Of a stretch of 19,176 nucleotides of DNA, positions 1 to 6,627 are shown piece after piece. Source of the DNA: an uncultured Oscillospiraceae bacterium. Lineage in GTDB: Bacteria; Bacillota; Clostridia; Oscillospirales; Oscillospiraceae. The notes below the pieces were generated by a model. That model was not told the origin of the DNA. It searched no databases and worked only from the letters and a program-made list of their open reading frames with translations. How positions within the stretch are numbered: position 1 is the stretch's first letter; each line of letters starts with the position of its first letter. The stretch lies in assembly GCA_910587395.1 (NCBI GenBank), contig CAJULJ010000049.1, positions 1 to 19,176 on the forward strand, in the 5' to 3' direction. Both the position numbers and the translations under genes were made by a program.

Positions 1-2282
1 TTTACAACGCCAAGCAGGGCACCATCGTGGTGAAGAAGCTGGACAAGCAGACCGGGGAGCCGCTGGCCGGGGTAGAGTTCCAGATCACCTACTCGGACGG
101 GAGCTATCTGGACGACGACTACGGCCACCTGTCCAGCAAGGGCCTGTATAAGACCGACGCCAACGGCGAAATCCGCATTTCCGGCGTGGTGGGCACACTG
201 GTGGTCACGGAAACCCGCAGCATCCCCGGCTACTCCATTGACCCCAACACCAAGACCCAGACCGTGGTCGTCAACCCCAACGACACCCAGACGCTGCGGT
301 TTTATAACGTGCCCTCCACGACCCTCGTGCTGGAAAAATATATCGAGGGCACCACCACCCCAATCAAGGGTGTCACCTTCTTGGTGACGGATTCCAGCGG
401 CTCGGTGATCGGCAATTCCAACGGTGAGTTCATCACCGATGAGAACGGCCGCATCGTCCTGGAGGGCCTGGAGCCCGGCACCACCGTCACCGCCAGGGAG
501 ATCAAAACGGTGGAGGGGTTCGTCCTCGACACTACCCCCAAATCTATCAAAATAAAGGCCGGCGAGGTGCAGACGCTCCGTTTTTACAACCAGGTGAAGG
601 GCGGCATCGTCATCAAAAAGCTGGATTCCGTCACAAAAAAGCCGCTGAGCGGGGTGCAGTTCCTTTTGACCTACGCCGATGGCTCTTATGTGGACGCGGA
701 CAACGGCCACCTGTCCAGCAAGGGGCTCTACACCACCGACGCCAACGGCGAGATCCGGCTGACGGGCATTGTGGGCACGCTGGTCATCTCCGAGGTCAAG
801 CCCTTGGACGGGTACGTGGTGGACCCTGCCACGCAAAATCAGACGGTGCAGGTGAACGCCTCCGACACCCAGTATATCACGGTTTACAACACCCCCATCG
901 GCGGCGTCGAGCTCATCAAGGTGGACGCGGCGGACAAGACCAAGCGCCTGGGCGGCGTCACCTTTGAAATCCGCAAGATGGACGGCGGCTTAGTGGAGAC
1001 CGTGACCACCGGCAGCGATGGCCGGGTGCACGTCAAGCTGGACGCCGGGGACTACTACGCCCTGGAGACCGAGGCCAAATCTGGGTACAAGCTGGATGCC
1101 ACGCCCCACTATTTCACGGTGCAGGACGGCAAGAGTACCAGCGTGACCATCACCAATGAGGCATTCTCAGGAATTATCCTCCACAAGATCAATTCGGTCA
1201 CAAAAGAGGGAATTTATGGGGTTAAGTTTTTGGTTTACGACCAGAACAAGAACCCCATCGGCGAGTACACCACCGATGACAACGGCTATATCTACATCGA
1301 CGACCTCACCGTACAGGGCAAGGGCCGGCTGTATATCCGCGAGTTGGAGGCCGCCCAGGGCTACGAGCTGGACAAGGAGTACAAGACCGTCTACGTCCAG
1401 CCCGGCAAGACCATCGAGATCGAGTGGGAGAACACACCCATCACCGGGCAGTTCCAGGTTCGCAAGTACGCCGCCGAGTATAACGAGGTCACGGGAACCC
1501 CGGCGGGCGCCCCGCTTAAGGGCGCGGTGTATGAGATCAGCGAGGCCCGCAGCGGTAAAGTGGTGGACTACATCACCACCGACGCAAGGGGTGTGGCGGC
1601 GTCCAAGCCCCTCCCCCTGGGCCGCTACCTCATCAAGGAGGTCACCGCCCCGGCCTATTGGCAGCTCAGCGGCACCACCTTTGACGAAACCTTGGAATTC
1701 TCCGGCCAGATCATCAAGCTGAGTGACTATGACAAGCCCTCCAACCTGGGCGTCACCATCACCAAGCGGGGCAATGCCCAGGCGCTGGCGGGCAGCCAGA
1801 TGCGGTACGACTTCACGGTGGCCAACACCAGCAACGTGGCGCTTTCGGAGTTTTACTGGCATGACCGCATTCCCACCGACGCTGTGCGCGGCACGGTGCT
1901 GACCACCGGCACCTACAGCGCCCGGCTCAACTACCGGGTGCTGTACAAGACCAACTACCGCTCCGGCTACCAGGTGCTGGCGTCCAACCTGCTCACCAGC
2001 AGCAACTACTCCTTCAGCCTAAACGCCATCCCCACCCAGCCGGGCGAGTACGTCACCGATGTCTACTTTGATTTCGGCAAGGTGCCCGTGGGCTTCCAGT
2101 CTACCACCAGCCCCACCCTGACGGTGCAGGTGCTGGGCACGGTGGCCAACAACTACCAGATCATCAACCGGGCCGATGTGGGCGGCAAGTACCAGGGTAC
2201 CTGGCAGACCGCCCAGGCTACGTGGCTCACCATCGTGCGCAGGCTGGGGCCTGTGCCCACCCTGCCCCAGACAGGGTATTAA
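1..2282 (+). CDS. Cna-B repeat surface adhesin / SpaA-like protein, 5'-truncated by the window edge
   Basis: The frame is open from the first bases (it reads F-Y-N-A-K-Q-G before the first in-window Met), so the true start lies upstream and about 760 residues are visible. I see about six consecutive Cna-B-type beta-sandwich domains of about 90-100 residues. Most begin with a strand such as VVKKLD or IVIKKLD, carry a central GY turn and end in FYN or a similar motif. The Lys, Glu and Asn are those used by this family for intramolecular isopeptide bonds. A DUF11-like domain follows, at about residues 580-735 counted from the first Met. The protein ends TLPQTGY-stop: a sortase-like LPxTG motif with no hydrophobic segment or basic tail after it. 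Such proteins are extracellular stalks or adhesins, and similar ones often accompany Gram-positive transfer genes. A role in mating contact is inference. A hairpin terminator follows directly. Confidence 0.9.
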   Translation, partial: YNAKQGTIVVKKLDKQTGEPLAGVEFQITYSDGSYLDDDYGHLSSKGLYKTDANGEIRISGVVGTLVVTETRSIPGYSIDPNTKTQTVVVNPNDTQTLRFYNVPSTTLVLEKYIEGTTTPIKGVTFLVTDSSGSVIGNSNGEFITDENGRIVLEGLEPGTTVTAREIKTVEGFVLDTTPKSIKIKAGEVQTLRFYNQVKGGIVIKKLDSVTKKPLSGVQFLLTYADGSYVDADNGHLSSKGLYTTDANGEIRLTGIVGTLVISEVKPLDGYVVDPATQNQTVQVNASDTQYITVYNTPIGGVELIKVDAADKTKRLGGVTFEIRKMDGGLVETVTTGSDGRVHVKLDAGDYYALETEAKSGYKLDATPHYFTVQDGKSTSVTITNEAFSGIILHKINSVTKEGIYGVKFLVYDQNKNPIGEYTTDDNGYIYIDDLTVQGKGRLYIRELEAAQGYELDKEYKTVYVQPGKTIEIEWENTPITGQFQVRKYAAEYNEVTGTPAGAPLKGAVYEISEARSGKVVDYITTDARGVAASKPLPLGRYLIKEVTAPAYWQLSGTTFDETLEFSGQIIKLSDYDKPSNLGVTITKRGNAQALAGSQMRYDFTVANTSNVALSEFYWHDRIPTDAVRGTVLTTGTYSARLNYRVLYKTNYRSGYQVLASNLLTSSNYSFSLNAIPTQPGEYVTDVYFDFGKVPVGFQSTTSPTLTVQVLGTVANNYQIINRADVGGKYQGTWQTAQATWLTIVRRLGPVPTLPQTGY
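127..758 (+). repeat. Duplicated two-domain unit inside the Cna-B protein (582-bp offset)
   Basis: The stretch near 127-176 recurs almost unchanged near 709-758. Both encode HLSSKGLY followed by K/T-TDANGEIR. The offset of 582 bp is 194 codons, the size of two Cna-B domains, so a two-domain unit appears to have been duplicated. The first and third visible domains are much more alike than either is to the second. Repeats of this kind can expand or contract by recombination. Confidence 0.75.
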
Positions 2283-2292
2283 CGCAAACAGC

Positions 2293-2326
2293 GGGGCGGC
2301 TTCCAAAGGAGGCCGCCCCCCTTAAT
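2293..2326 (+). terminator. Hairpin terminator after the Cna-B gene
   Basis: GGGGCGGC at 2293-2300 pairs with GCCGCCCC at 2312-2319. Four more base pairs (TTCC with GGAG) close on an AAA loop, giving a 12-bp stem. CTTAATT follows, so the T-run is weak. It begins 11 bases after the adhesin stop codon and lies between two convergent genes, so it may stop transcription from both sides. Confidence 0.7.
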
Positions 2327-2782
2327 TCAAAGCTGCTCAATCAAATCTAAAGATATTCGATTATCCTTCTCCGGGTGGAAAGTGCGAATCCAGTCATTTT
2401 CCTGGAATTCCCCGCTGCCTCCTTCCTTGATTCCGCTTAAAAGCTCGGATGCGGAAGGGGCAAGGTATTCAACAAAAATTGTATACCAGTAAGGATATTG
2501 CAGGTTTACACTGTGTAAAAACAAGTAATCTTCGGATGCTTGCGGCCCACGTTCGCCGCCCAACCACACAAGATAGCAGCCTTTGGGGAAAATGGGGCCC
2601 TTATCCATGCCTGGGGTTCTGGCAGTTACATCTTGCTTGAGCCGTGCAACCTCAAATATATTAAGACCCACAGCCTCCAATCCATTCTCTGAGGTATCGG
2701 CCGCAGCCTTATTAAGCAGCTTGCACAGACGAATCATGTCACGCTTTGTATCGCAAAACATTACGCTTTCCTGATATCCCAT
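2327..2782 (-). CDS. Protein of unknown function, 151 aa
   Basis: I do not recognise a family. The predicted protein is soluble, with no signal peptide or membrane segment and mixed alpha/beta composition. It starts with a helical stretch containing KRDMIRLCKLLNKAA and ends in an acidic tail. I prefer the ATG at 2782 because GGTGG lies five bases before it; a GTG three codons upstream (2791) is the alternative. A good promoter lies about 40 bases upstream. The gene and its upstream DNA are clearly more AT-rich than the transfer operon, which suggests a different origin. It runs convergently with the adhesin gene and shares the terminator region. It is probably cargo rather than a transfer gene, but that is inference. 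Confidence 0.6.
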   Translation of the reverse strand: MGYQESVMFCDTKRDMIRLCKLLNKAAADTSENGLEAVGLNIFEVARLKQDVTARTPGMDKGPIFPKGCYLVWLGGERGPQASEDYLFLHSVNLQYPYWYTIFVEYLAPSASELLSGIKEGGSGEFQENDWIRTFHPEKDNRISLDLIEQL

Positions 2783-2824
2783 AACTGCCACCCAGCTTTC
2801 TGCAATATTTACTCTAACATCAAC

Positions 2825-2853
2825 ACTATAACAAAAAAGCGGTCAGTTTGCAA
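2825..2853 (-). promoter_or_regulatory. Sigma-70/SigA-type promoter for the 151-aa gene
   Basis: Read on the minus strand this is TTGCAA, a 17-bp spacer, then TATAGT. That is four of six matches to the -35 and five of six to the -10, at ideal spacing. The expected transcript start, near 2818, is about 35 bases before the ATG at 2782. Confidence 0.65.
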
Positions 2854-2876
2854 GAAGAAGGGTCACACCGCAATCG

Positions 2877-2894
2877 TATAAAAGCGATTTTATA
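2877..2894 (-). terminator. Possible weak AT-rich hairpin after the zinc-ribbon gene
   Basis: TATAAAA and TTTTATA flank a four-base GCGA loop, 19 bases beyond the zinc-ribbon stop codon. The stem is perfect but all A/T, so it is a poor terminator by itself. It may help end the zinc-ribbon transcript before the promoter of the next gene. Confidence 0.3.
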
Positions 2895-2912
2895 TGGATT
2901 TGGCTTATATCG

Positions 2913-3431
2913 TCAGCCGTTCTGACCCACATTATCGTGCGCCTGACACGAAATAAAGTCAGTCAGCCTCGCGTTGAACTCGCTGTTGTCACTCAGCGCC
3001 CCAAACACCCGGTCTACCTGTTCCTTTGGCGTTTCATCCGGCTTGGTGGGCAGATGGACGGACATGAGGAAGGCGGCGGAGCGCCCGCCCTCTTGACGGA
3101 CCCACACATTCCCAATCAATTCGCTACGGTTCGCGGGATTCTCACCGTATTCCACCGCGATGTCCACGATCATCTGGCTGTGGATTTGCAGCGCCGTGGC
3201 GGGCACCCGGAAGGAAAACGAACTGAACATGGATATCTCGGCGTCCTCCAAATTGGGGATGCGGGGCCTCTCCAAATGCTCGCTTTCGCTTAGCTCCGCC
3301 ATGCGCTGGGCAAATTCTTTCTGTTCTTCTTCATTAGCGGGCCGCACCTCATATTTCCCGCAGTCTGGACACTGTTCCGTTTCCTCACTCCGGCTGAAAA
3401 TAAAGCCGCAGTTATCGCAAGTGTAAATCAT
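2913..3431 (-). CDS. Zinc-ribbon (rubredoxin-like) protein, 172 aa
   Basis: The N-terminus has two CxxC knuckles, Cys5/Cys8 and Cys21/Cys24, in the pattern of a small zinc ribbon (YTCDNCG ... CPDCGK). A charged helical linker rich in Glu follows (about residues 32-55), then a C-terminal domain of about 110 residues that I cannot name. That domain has alternating hydrophobic strands, for example around SFSFRVPATALQIHSQ. No membrane segment is seen. Zinc ribbons of this type bind metal and often nucleic acid or partner proteins; the role here is not determined. The ATG is preceded by AGGGGCGG, part of a palindrome, and a close match to a SigA promoter overlaps that palindrome. The gene is divergent from a small plus-strand ORF. 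Confidence 0.75.
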   Translation of the reverse strand: MIYTCDNCGFIFSRSEETEQCPDCGKYEVRPANEEEQKEFAQRMAELSESEHLERPRIPNLEDAEISMFSSFSFRVPATALQIHSQMIVDIAVEYGENPANRSELIGNVWVRQEGGRSAAFLMSVHLPTKPDETPKEQVDRVFGALSDNSEFNARLTDFISCQAHDNVGQNG

Positions 3432-3440
3432 GTTACATCA

Positions 3441-3465
3441 CCGCCCCTCATTATAACAGGGGCGG
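3441..3465. repeat. Palindrome CCGCCCCT-9-AGGGGCGG between divergent genes
   Basis: This is a perfect 8-bp inverted repeat with a 9-base loop (CATTATAAC). It contains the -10 box of the zinc-ribbon promoter, and it places an AGGGGCGG purine run upstream of the reading frames in both directions. It could be an operator or a two-way ribosome-binding element; the sequence does not decide. Confidence 0.5.
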
Positions 3466-3478
3466 TGTGCTTTGACAA
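3450..3478 (-). promoter_or_regulatory. Promoter for the zinc-ribbon gene, overlapping a palindrome
   Basis: On the minus strand: TTGTCA, a 17-bp spacer, then TATAAT, i.e. five of six and six of six consensus matches. The -10 lies in the loop of the inverted repeat CCGCCCCT (3441-3448) / AGGGGCGG (3458-3465). The predicted transcript start is near 3443, only about 12 bases before the ATG, so the leader would be very short. Confidence 0.55.
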
Positions 3479-3482
3479 GGAG

Positions 3483-3656
3483 ATGATTTCCATAGAGCCC
3501 ACATACCCTGCCCTGGACCGTGCCGCGTTTCTCATCGAACACACCTGCGTGCCCAGGTACTATCCCCCCGCCTACTGCGCCGAGGCCGCCCAGCTGCTGG
3601 CCATGCTGGAGACAGCGCAACGGCAAAGTGCCCCGCAGGAACAGGGCGGGCACTAA
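3483..3656 (+). CDS. Possible small protein, 57 aa
   Basis: I do not recognise a family. The case for coding is the codon pattern: third positions are mostly G or C, as in the real genes nearby, and the composition is protein-like, with a helical C-terminal half (AEAAQLLAMLETAQRQ). AAGGAG abuts the ATG with no spacing, so the start is uncertain. An upstream GTG at 3465 would give 63 residues, and an in-frame ATT at 3486 is also possible. The stop overlaps by four bases the stop of the convergent YjbR-like gene. No plus-strand promoter was found: TTGACA at 3472 has no -10 at a suitable distance. Confidence 0.4.
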   Translation: MISIEPTYPALDRAAFLIEHTCVPRYYPPAYCAEAAQLLAMLETAQRQSAPQEQGGH

Positions 3657-4027
3657 CCCTTTTTCCGCTTCGGGGCCACGCTGTCGTAGCTCAGCTCCAA
3701 CAGGGGGTAGATCTCCTCATCCGGCACGGTTTCATCCAGCAGTACGGTGACCCAGGAGCCCTTGCTCATATGGTAGGCCGGGCGGAACCCTTCCTGGGCC
3801 AACAGGGAGCCCACCAGCACCGGGCCGCATTTCAAGTCCATCACATCGGCGGTGCCGTCACCCGGGAGGTCCAGGCTTTTCCGGGCCACGTCCATAATGA
3901 CGGCAAACCATTTCCGGCTGGCGGGCTGGCGGAACACGGCGTAATTGGGATACCGCGTCCATAAATATTCCGGCTCCACCGCATACCTGTCCTGGATGTA
4001 TTGCGCTATTCGCTCCCGCTGTGTCAT
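3653..4027 (-). CDS. MmcQ/YjbR family protein, 124 aa
   Basis: The length (124 aa) and pattern fit the MmcQ/YjbR family, a CyaY-like alpha/beta fold sometimes described as DNA-binding. Seen in order: an N-terminal helix (RERIAQYIQDRYAVEPEY), the strand NYAVFRQPASRKWFAVIM, a DLKCGP segment, a GFRPAYHMSKGSWVTVLL stretch and a C-terminal helix (EEIYPLLELSYDSVAP). That Tyr-His-Met/Asn-Lys-x-x-Trp-x-x-Val motif is characteristic of the family. The biochemical role of the family is poorly known. The gene has its own promoter, divergent from the transfer operon, so it is probably cargo or a chromosomal-type passenger. Confidence 0.85.
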   Translation of the reverse strand: MTQRERIAQYIQDRYAVEPEYLWTRYPNYAVFRQPASRKWFAVIMDVARKSLDLPGDGTADVMDLKCGPVLVGSLLAQEGFRPAYHMSKGSWVTVLLDETVPDEEIYPLLELSYDSVAPKRKKG

Positions 4028-4056
4028 GTGGACACCCCCGCTTTTCTCTTGAACCC

Positions 4057-4086
4057 CATTATATCAAATCATCCGCCGCCCTTCAA
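4057..4086 (-). promoter_or_regulatory. Promoter for the YjbR-like gene
   Basis: On the minus strand: TTGAAG, an 18-bp spacer, then a perfect TATAAT with an upstream TGA triplet that makes an extended -10. The leader to the ATG would be about 20-25 bases. I see no comparably good promoter on the plus strand for the transfer operon starting at 4110. Confidence 0.65.
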
Positions 4087-4109
4087 GGACGGCCATAAAG
4101 GAGAATTTC

Positions 4110-4496
4110 ATGCAAACCAAAGAAACCTTCTGGGGCCGGCTGTGCCCCAAGCTCCCCCGCATTTACATCCGCACCATGACGGCGGTGCTGCTGTGCGCCG
4201 CCCTCGCCCTCCCCGCCATGGCGACCAATGCCTCCGGCAACGATATGTGGACGGTGGCCCAGAACATCATCGTGGACGTGTATAACCACATCGCCGGCAT
4301 CAGTACCGTGCTGGCGGGCCTCATGTCCGCCGTGGCGGTCATTGGGGTGAAGCTCACCGGCAACCAGCATAAGGCGGACCAGGCCTGGGACTGGCTCAAG
4401 CGCATCTGGGTGGCCTGGGCCATCATCAACGGCATCGGGGCCTTCATCGCCTACATCACCCCGCAGTTCTCCGGCTTCAACACCCTGACGCCGTGA
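4110..4496 (+). CDS. VirB2/TrbC-like conjugation subunit, 128 aa
   Basis: This small membrane protein opens the transfer operon. Residues 1-38 look like a long signal peptide: basic, then hydrophobic (AVLLCAALALPAMA), with a likely cleavage after AMA. Two hydrophobic helices follow, at about 58-80 and 98-118, separated by a short charged loop (KLTGNQHKADQ). This is the layout of VirB2/TrbC pilin-like subunits and of the small two-helix proteins that precede TrbL in Gram-positive transfer regions. The family call is by architecture and position rather than by a diagnostic motif. The start is well supported by AAAGGAG six bases upstream. The stop is four bases before the ATG of the TrbL-like gene. 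Confidence 0.7.
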   Translation: MQTKETFWGRLCPKLPRIYIRTMTAVLLCAALALPAMATNASGNDMWTVAQNIIVDVYNHIAGISTVLAGLMSAVAVIGVKLTGNQHKADQAWDWLKRIWVAWAIINGIGAFIAYITPQFSGFNTLTP

Positions 4497-4500
4497 CGCC

Positions 4501-6627
4501 ATGCTGGAGCTCATATTTCGCGGCTTCTTCGAGTGGATCTACGGCCTGATCGTGGATATTTGGTCGTTCATCGCCGGGGGGCTGCTGGACATCATGGGGC
4601 TGGATTTCGCCTATATCCAGTCCCATATCCCCATTATGGACGACATGGCCCAGGTGCTGCTGGCGGCGGGCTGGGCCTTGCTGCTGGGGAACCTGGTGTT
4701 CCAGGCGCTGAAAAGCATGGCGGCGGGGCTGGGTTTCGAGGGGGAGGACCCCAAGCTGCTGTTCGCCCGGACCTTTGTGTTCGCCTTCCTGCTGCTGGCC
4801 AGCCCCCAGATCTGCCGGATTGGCCTGGATATCACGTCCAAAATGATGGATCTGCTCCAAATCCCGGACGCCACCAACGTGTCCCTGGTGGATGAGAGCA
4901 TTTTCGGCACCCTCACCGCCTCCTGGCTCATGGCTATCATTTGCAGCGTCATTGTCATGTTCAAGGTGCTGAAGCTGACCATTGAGCTGGCGGAGCGGTA
5001 CGTCATCCTGGCCATGCTCGCCCTCACCGCGCCCCTGGCCTTCGCCATGGGCGGCAGCAAGAACACCGCAGGGATTTTCACGGGCTGGTGCCGGATGTTC
5101 GGCTCCATGTGCCTGCTGATGGTGACAAATTTAGTCTGCTTCAAGATGCTGTTCTCGGTGGTGTCCACGGTGCCCTCGGGACTGGACGTGCTGCCCTGGA
5201 TGGTGCTGATCTTCGCCATCGTGAAGGTGGCCCACAAATCGGACGAGATCATCACCCGCATCGGCCTGAACCCGGCCCTCACCGGCGGGGGCGGGCGAAC
5301 CCTGCTGGGCACGGTGGTGAACACGGCGGTGCGCACAGTGACAAGCCAGGCCACCAAAAGCGTGATGGGCCGCCTTGGCTTCGGGAGCGGCGCTTCCGCT
5401 TCCGGCGCACAGTCCGGCGGCACAGGGCCCAATGCTTTCCGGTTTGGTTCCCGGTTCTCCGCCGGCGGCGGGGGACGGTTTGGCGGCGCCCGGGGCGGAG
5501 GCCGTTCCAGCGGCGGCCAGGCTTCCGGGAATGGGGCGCAGGGCGGCGGACGGCCCGGCGGTTCCTTTGGCGGCGGACGGGGTGGGGGCCGTCCCAGCGG
5601 CGGCCAGACTTCCGGGGGCGGTTCCCAGAACTTCGGCGGAACCCACGGCGGCGGCAGGTACACCTACCACAGCGCCGCCCAGCAGACGGATACCCGGCAG
5701 GAAAACTCGTCCCAGACCTCCGCCCATACCGGCAATACCAGCACCGCTTCGTCCAATACCGCCCGCGGCGGCGGACGGCCCCAGCAGGGCCGGAGAAGCT
5801 CTGTGCCGCCTGGGGGCCAGCGGCCCCGCAGCTATGTGCCGCCCTCCGGCGCGGCCAATGCGCCTACACCGGGCGCGGCAGGGACAGGGGCATCCCGTCA
5901 GTCCGGCAGCTCCCGGACCGGCCCAGCAGGGACGCCGCCCAGCGGCGGCGCGTCCCGTCCCGGCGCGGCAGGAACGGCCCCGAATGGCTCCGCGTCCAAG
6001 CCGCCCAACGGCCCGCAGCCCGGTGCGGCAGGAACCGGGGCGTCCCGCTCCACCCACAGCACCACACAGTCCACGGGCGGCAGCACGGTGAACAACACCA
6101 GCCGAACCTCCACCCAGACCACAGTGCATTCGGGCGGGGGCAGGCCGGGATCATCGGCGGCAAAAGCGTCCTCCGGCTCACCCCGCACACCCCGCCCCGG
6201 CGGGCCTACCGTTCCCAAGTCTGCGGGAAATCGGGGCGGCGCTCCCCAGCCCGGCGGCGCGGGAAGGCCCTCCCGCAGTACCCAGCGGCCTGACAACTCC
6301 CCATCCCGGCCCGGCAGGAATACCGCCCCGGAAGCGGGTGCGCCCCCATCAGGGCGCACGTCCCCCAGCTCGGTTCCGCAGGGACATACACACAGTTCCG
6401 GGCGCAGTACGGGCAGCGGTACATCCCCCGGTCCGGCCCGGCAGGAAGGGCGCAGGCCCTCCGTATCCACACCGCCCCCGGTGAAGGGCGGCGCTTCCGG
6501 TGTCCGCCCCGGCGGCGCAGGAACCGCGTCCACCGGCAAACAGGCGGCGGGACAACCTCGGACGGCGCGGGCGAAACCCGTCCACCGGCCCCCGCCCAAC
6601 AGGAGAGGAGGAAACAACCATGGATGA
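4501..6627 (+). CDS. TrbL/VirB6-like T4SS channel protein with a long low-complexity tail, 708 aa
   Basis: The first about 260 residues contain several hydrophobic helices (for example around 10-30, 45-70, 85-105, 130-160, 165-185, 200-245). This is the polytopic core of TrbL/VirB6 proteins, which form the inner-membrane channel for DNA transfer. From about residue 290 to the end there is only Gly/Ser/Pro/Arg/Thr low complexity, more than 400 residues, with recurring GGGR, SGGQ and PGAAGTG units; this part must be disordered and is probably cytoplasmic or surface-exposed. No ribosome binding site precedes the ATG, which lies four bases after the previous stop, so translation is probably coupled. 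The 3' end overlaps the next gene by eight bases (ATGGATGA). Confidence 0.85.
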   Translation: MLELIFRGFFEWIYGLIVDIWSFIAGGLLDIMGLDFAYIQSHIPIMDDMAQVLLAAGWALLLGNLVFQALKSMAAGLGFEGEDPKLLFARTFVFAFLLLASPQICRIGLDITSKMMDLLQIPDATNVSLVDESIFGTLTASWLMAIICSVIVMFKVLKLTIELAERYVILAMLALTAPLAFAMGGSKNTAGIFTGWCRMFGSMCLLMVTNLVCFKMLFSVVSTVPSGLDVLPWMVLIFAIVKVAHKSDEIITRIGLNPALTGGGGRTLLGTVVNTAVRTVTSQATKSVMGRLGFGSGASASGAQSGGTGPNAFRFGSRFSAGGGGRFGGARGGGRSSGGQASGNGAQGGGRPGGSFGGGRGGGRPSGGQTSGGGSQNFGGTHGGGRYTYHSAAQQTDTRQENSSQTSAHTGNTSTASSNTARGGGRPQQGRRSSVPPGGQRPRSYVPPSGAANAPTPGAAGTGASRQSGSSRTGPAGTPPSGGASRPGAAGTAPNGSASKPPNGPQPGAAGTGASRSTHSTTQSTGGSTVNNTSRTSTQTTVHSGGGRPGSSAAKASSGSPRTPRPGGPTVPKSAGNRGGAPQPGGAGRPSRSTQRPDNSPSRPGRNTAPEAGAPPSGRTSPSSVPQGHTHSSGRSTGSGTSPGPARQEGRRPSVSTPPPVKGGASGVRPGGAGTASTGKQAAGQPRTARAKPVHRPPPNRRGGNNHG
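5480..6545 (+). repeat. Degenerate GC-rich repeats encoding the TrbL-like tail
   Basis: Short units recur through the tail. A Gly-rich unit of the type GGGRxSGGQxSGxG appears near 5500-5660. A Pro/Ala unit PGAAGTxASR/APN appears three times near 5870-6050. Gly-Arg-Pro/Ser-Gly motifs continue to about 6540. The copies are imperfect and stay in frame, as expected for a protein-level low-complexity segment that grows by slippage. Confidence 0.6.

Noticed and set aside
3472..3500. Plus-strand promoter for the 57-residue ORF starting at TTGACA
   Set aside because: No acceptable -10 lies 16-18 bp downstream. The same bases serve as the minus-strand -35 of the zinc-ribbon gene.
4611..6617. Several Pro/Arg-rich frames on both strands across the TrbL tail
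   Set aside because: They arise from the low-complexity GC-rich repeats. The TrbL-like frame continues directly from its membrane domain and overlaps the next gene properly.
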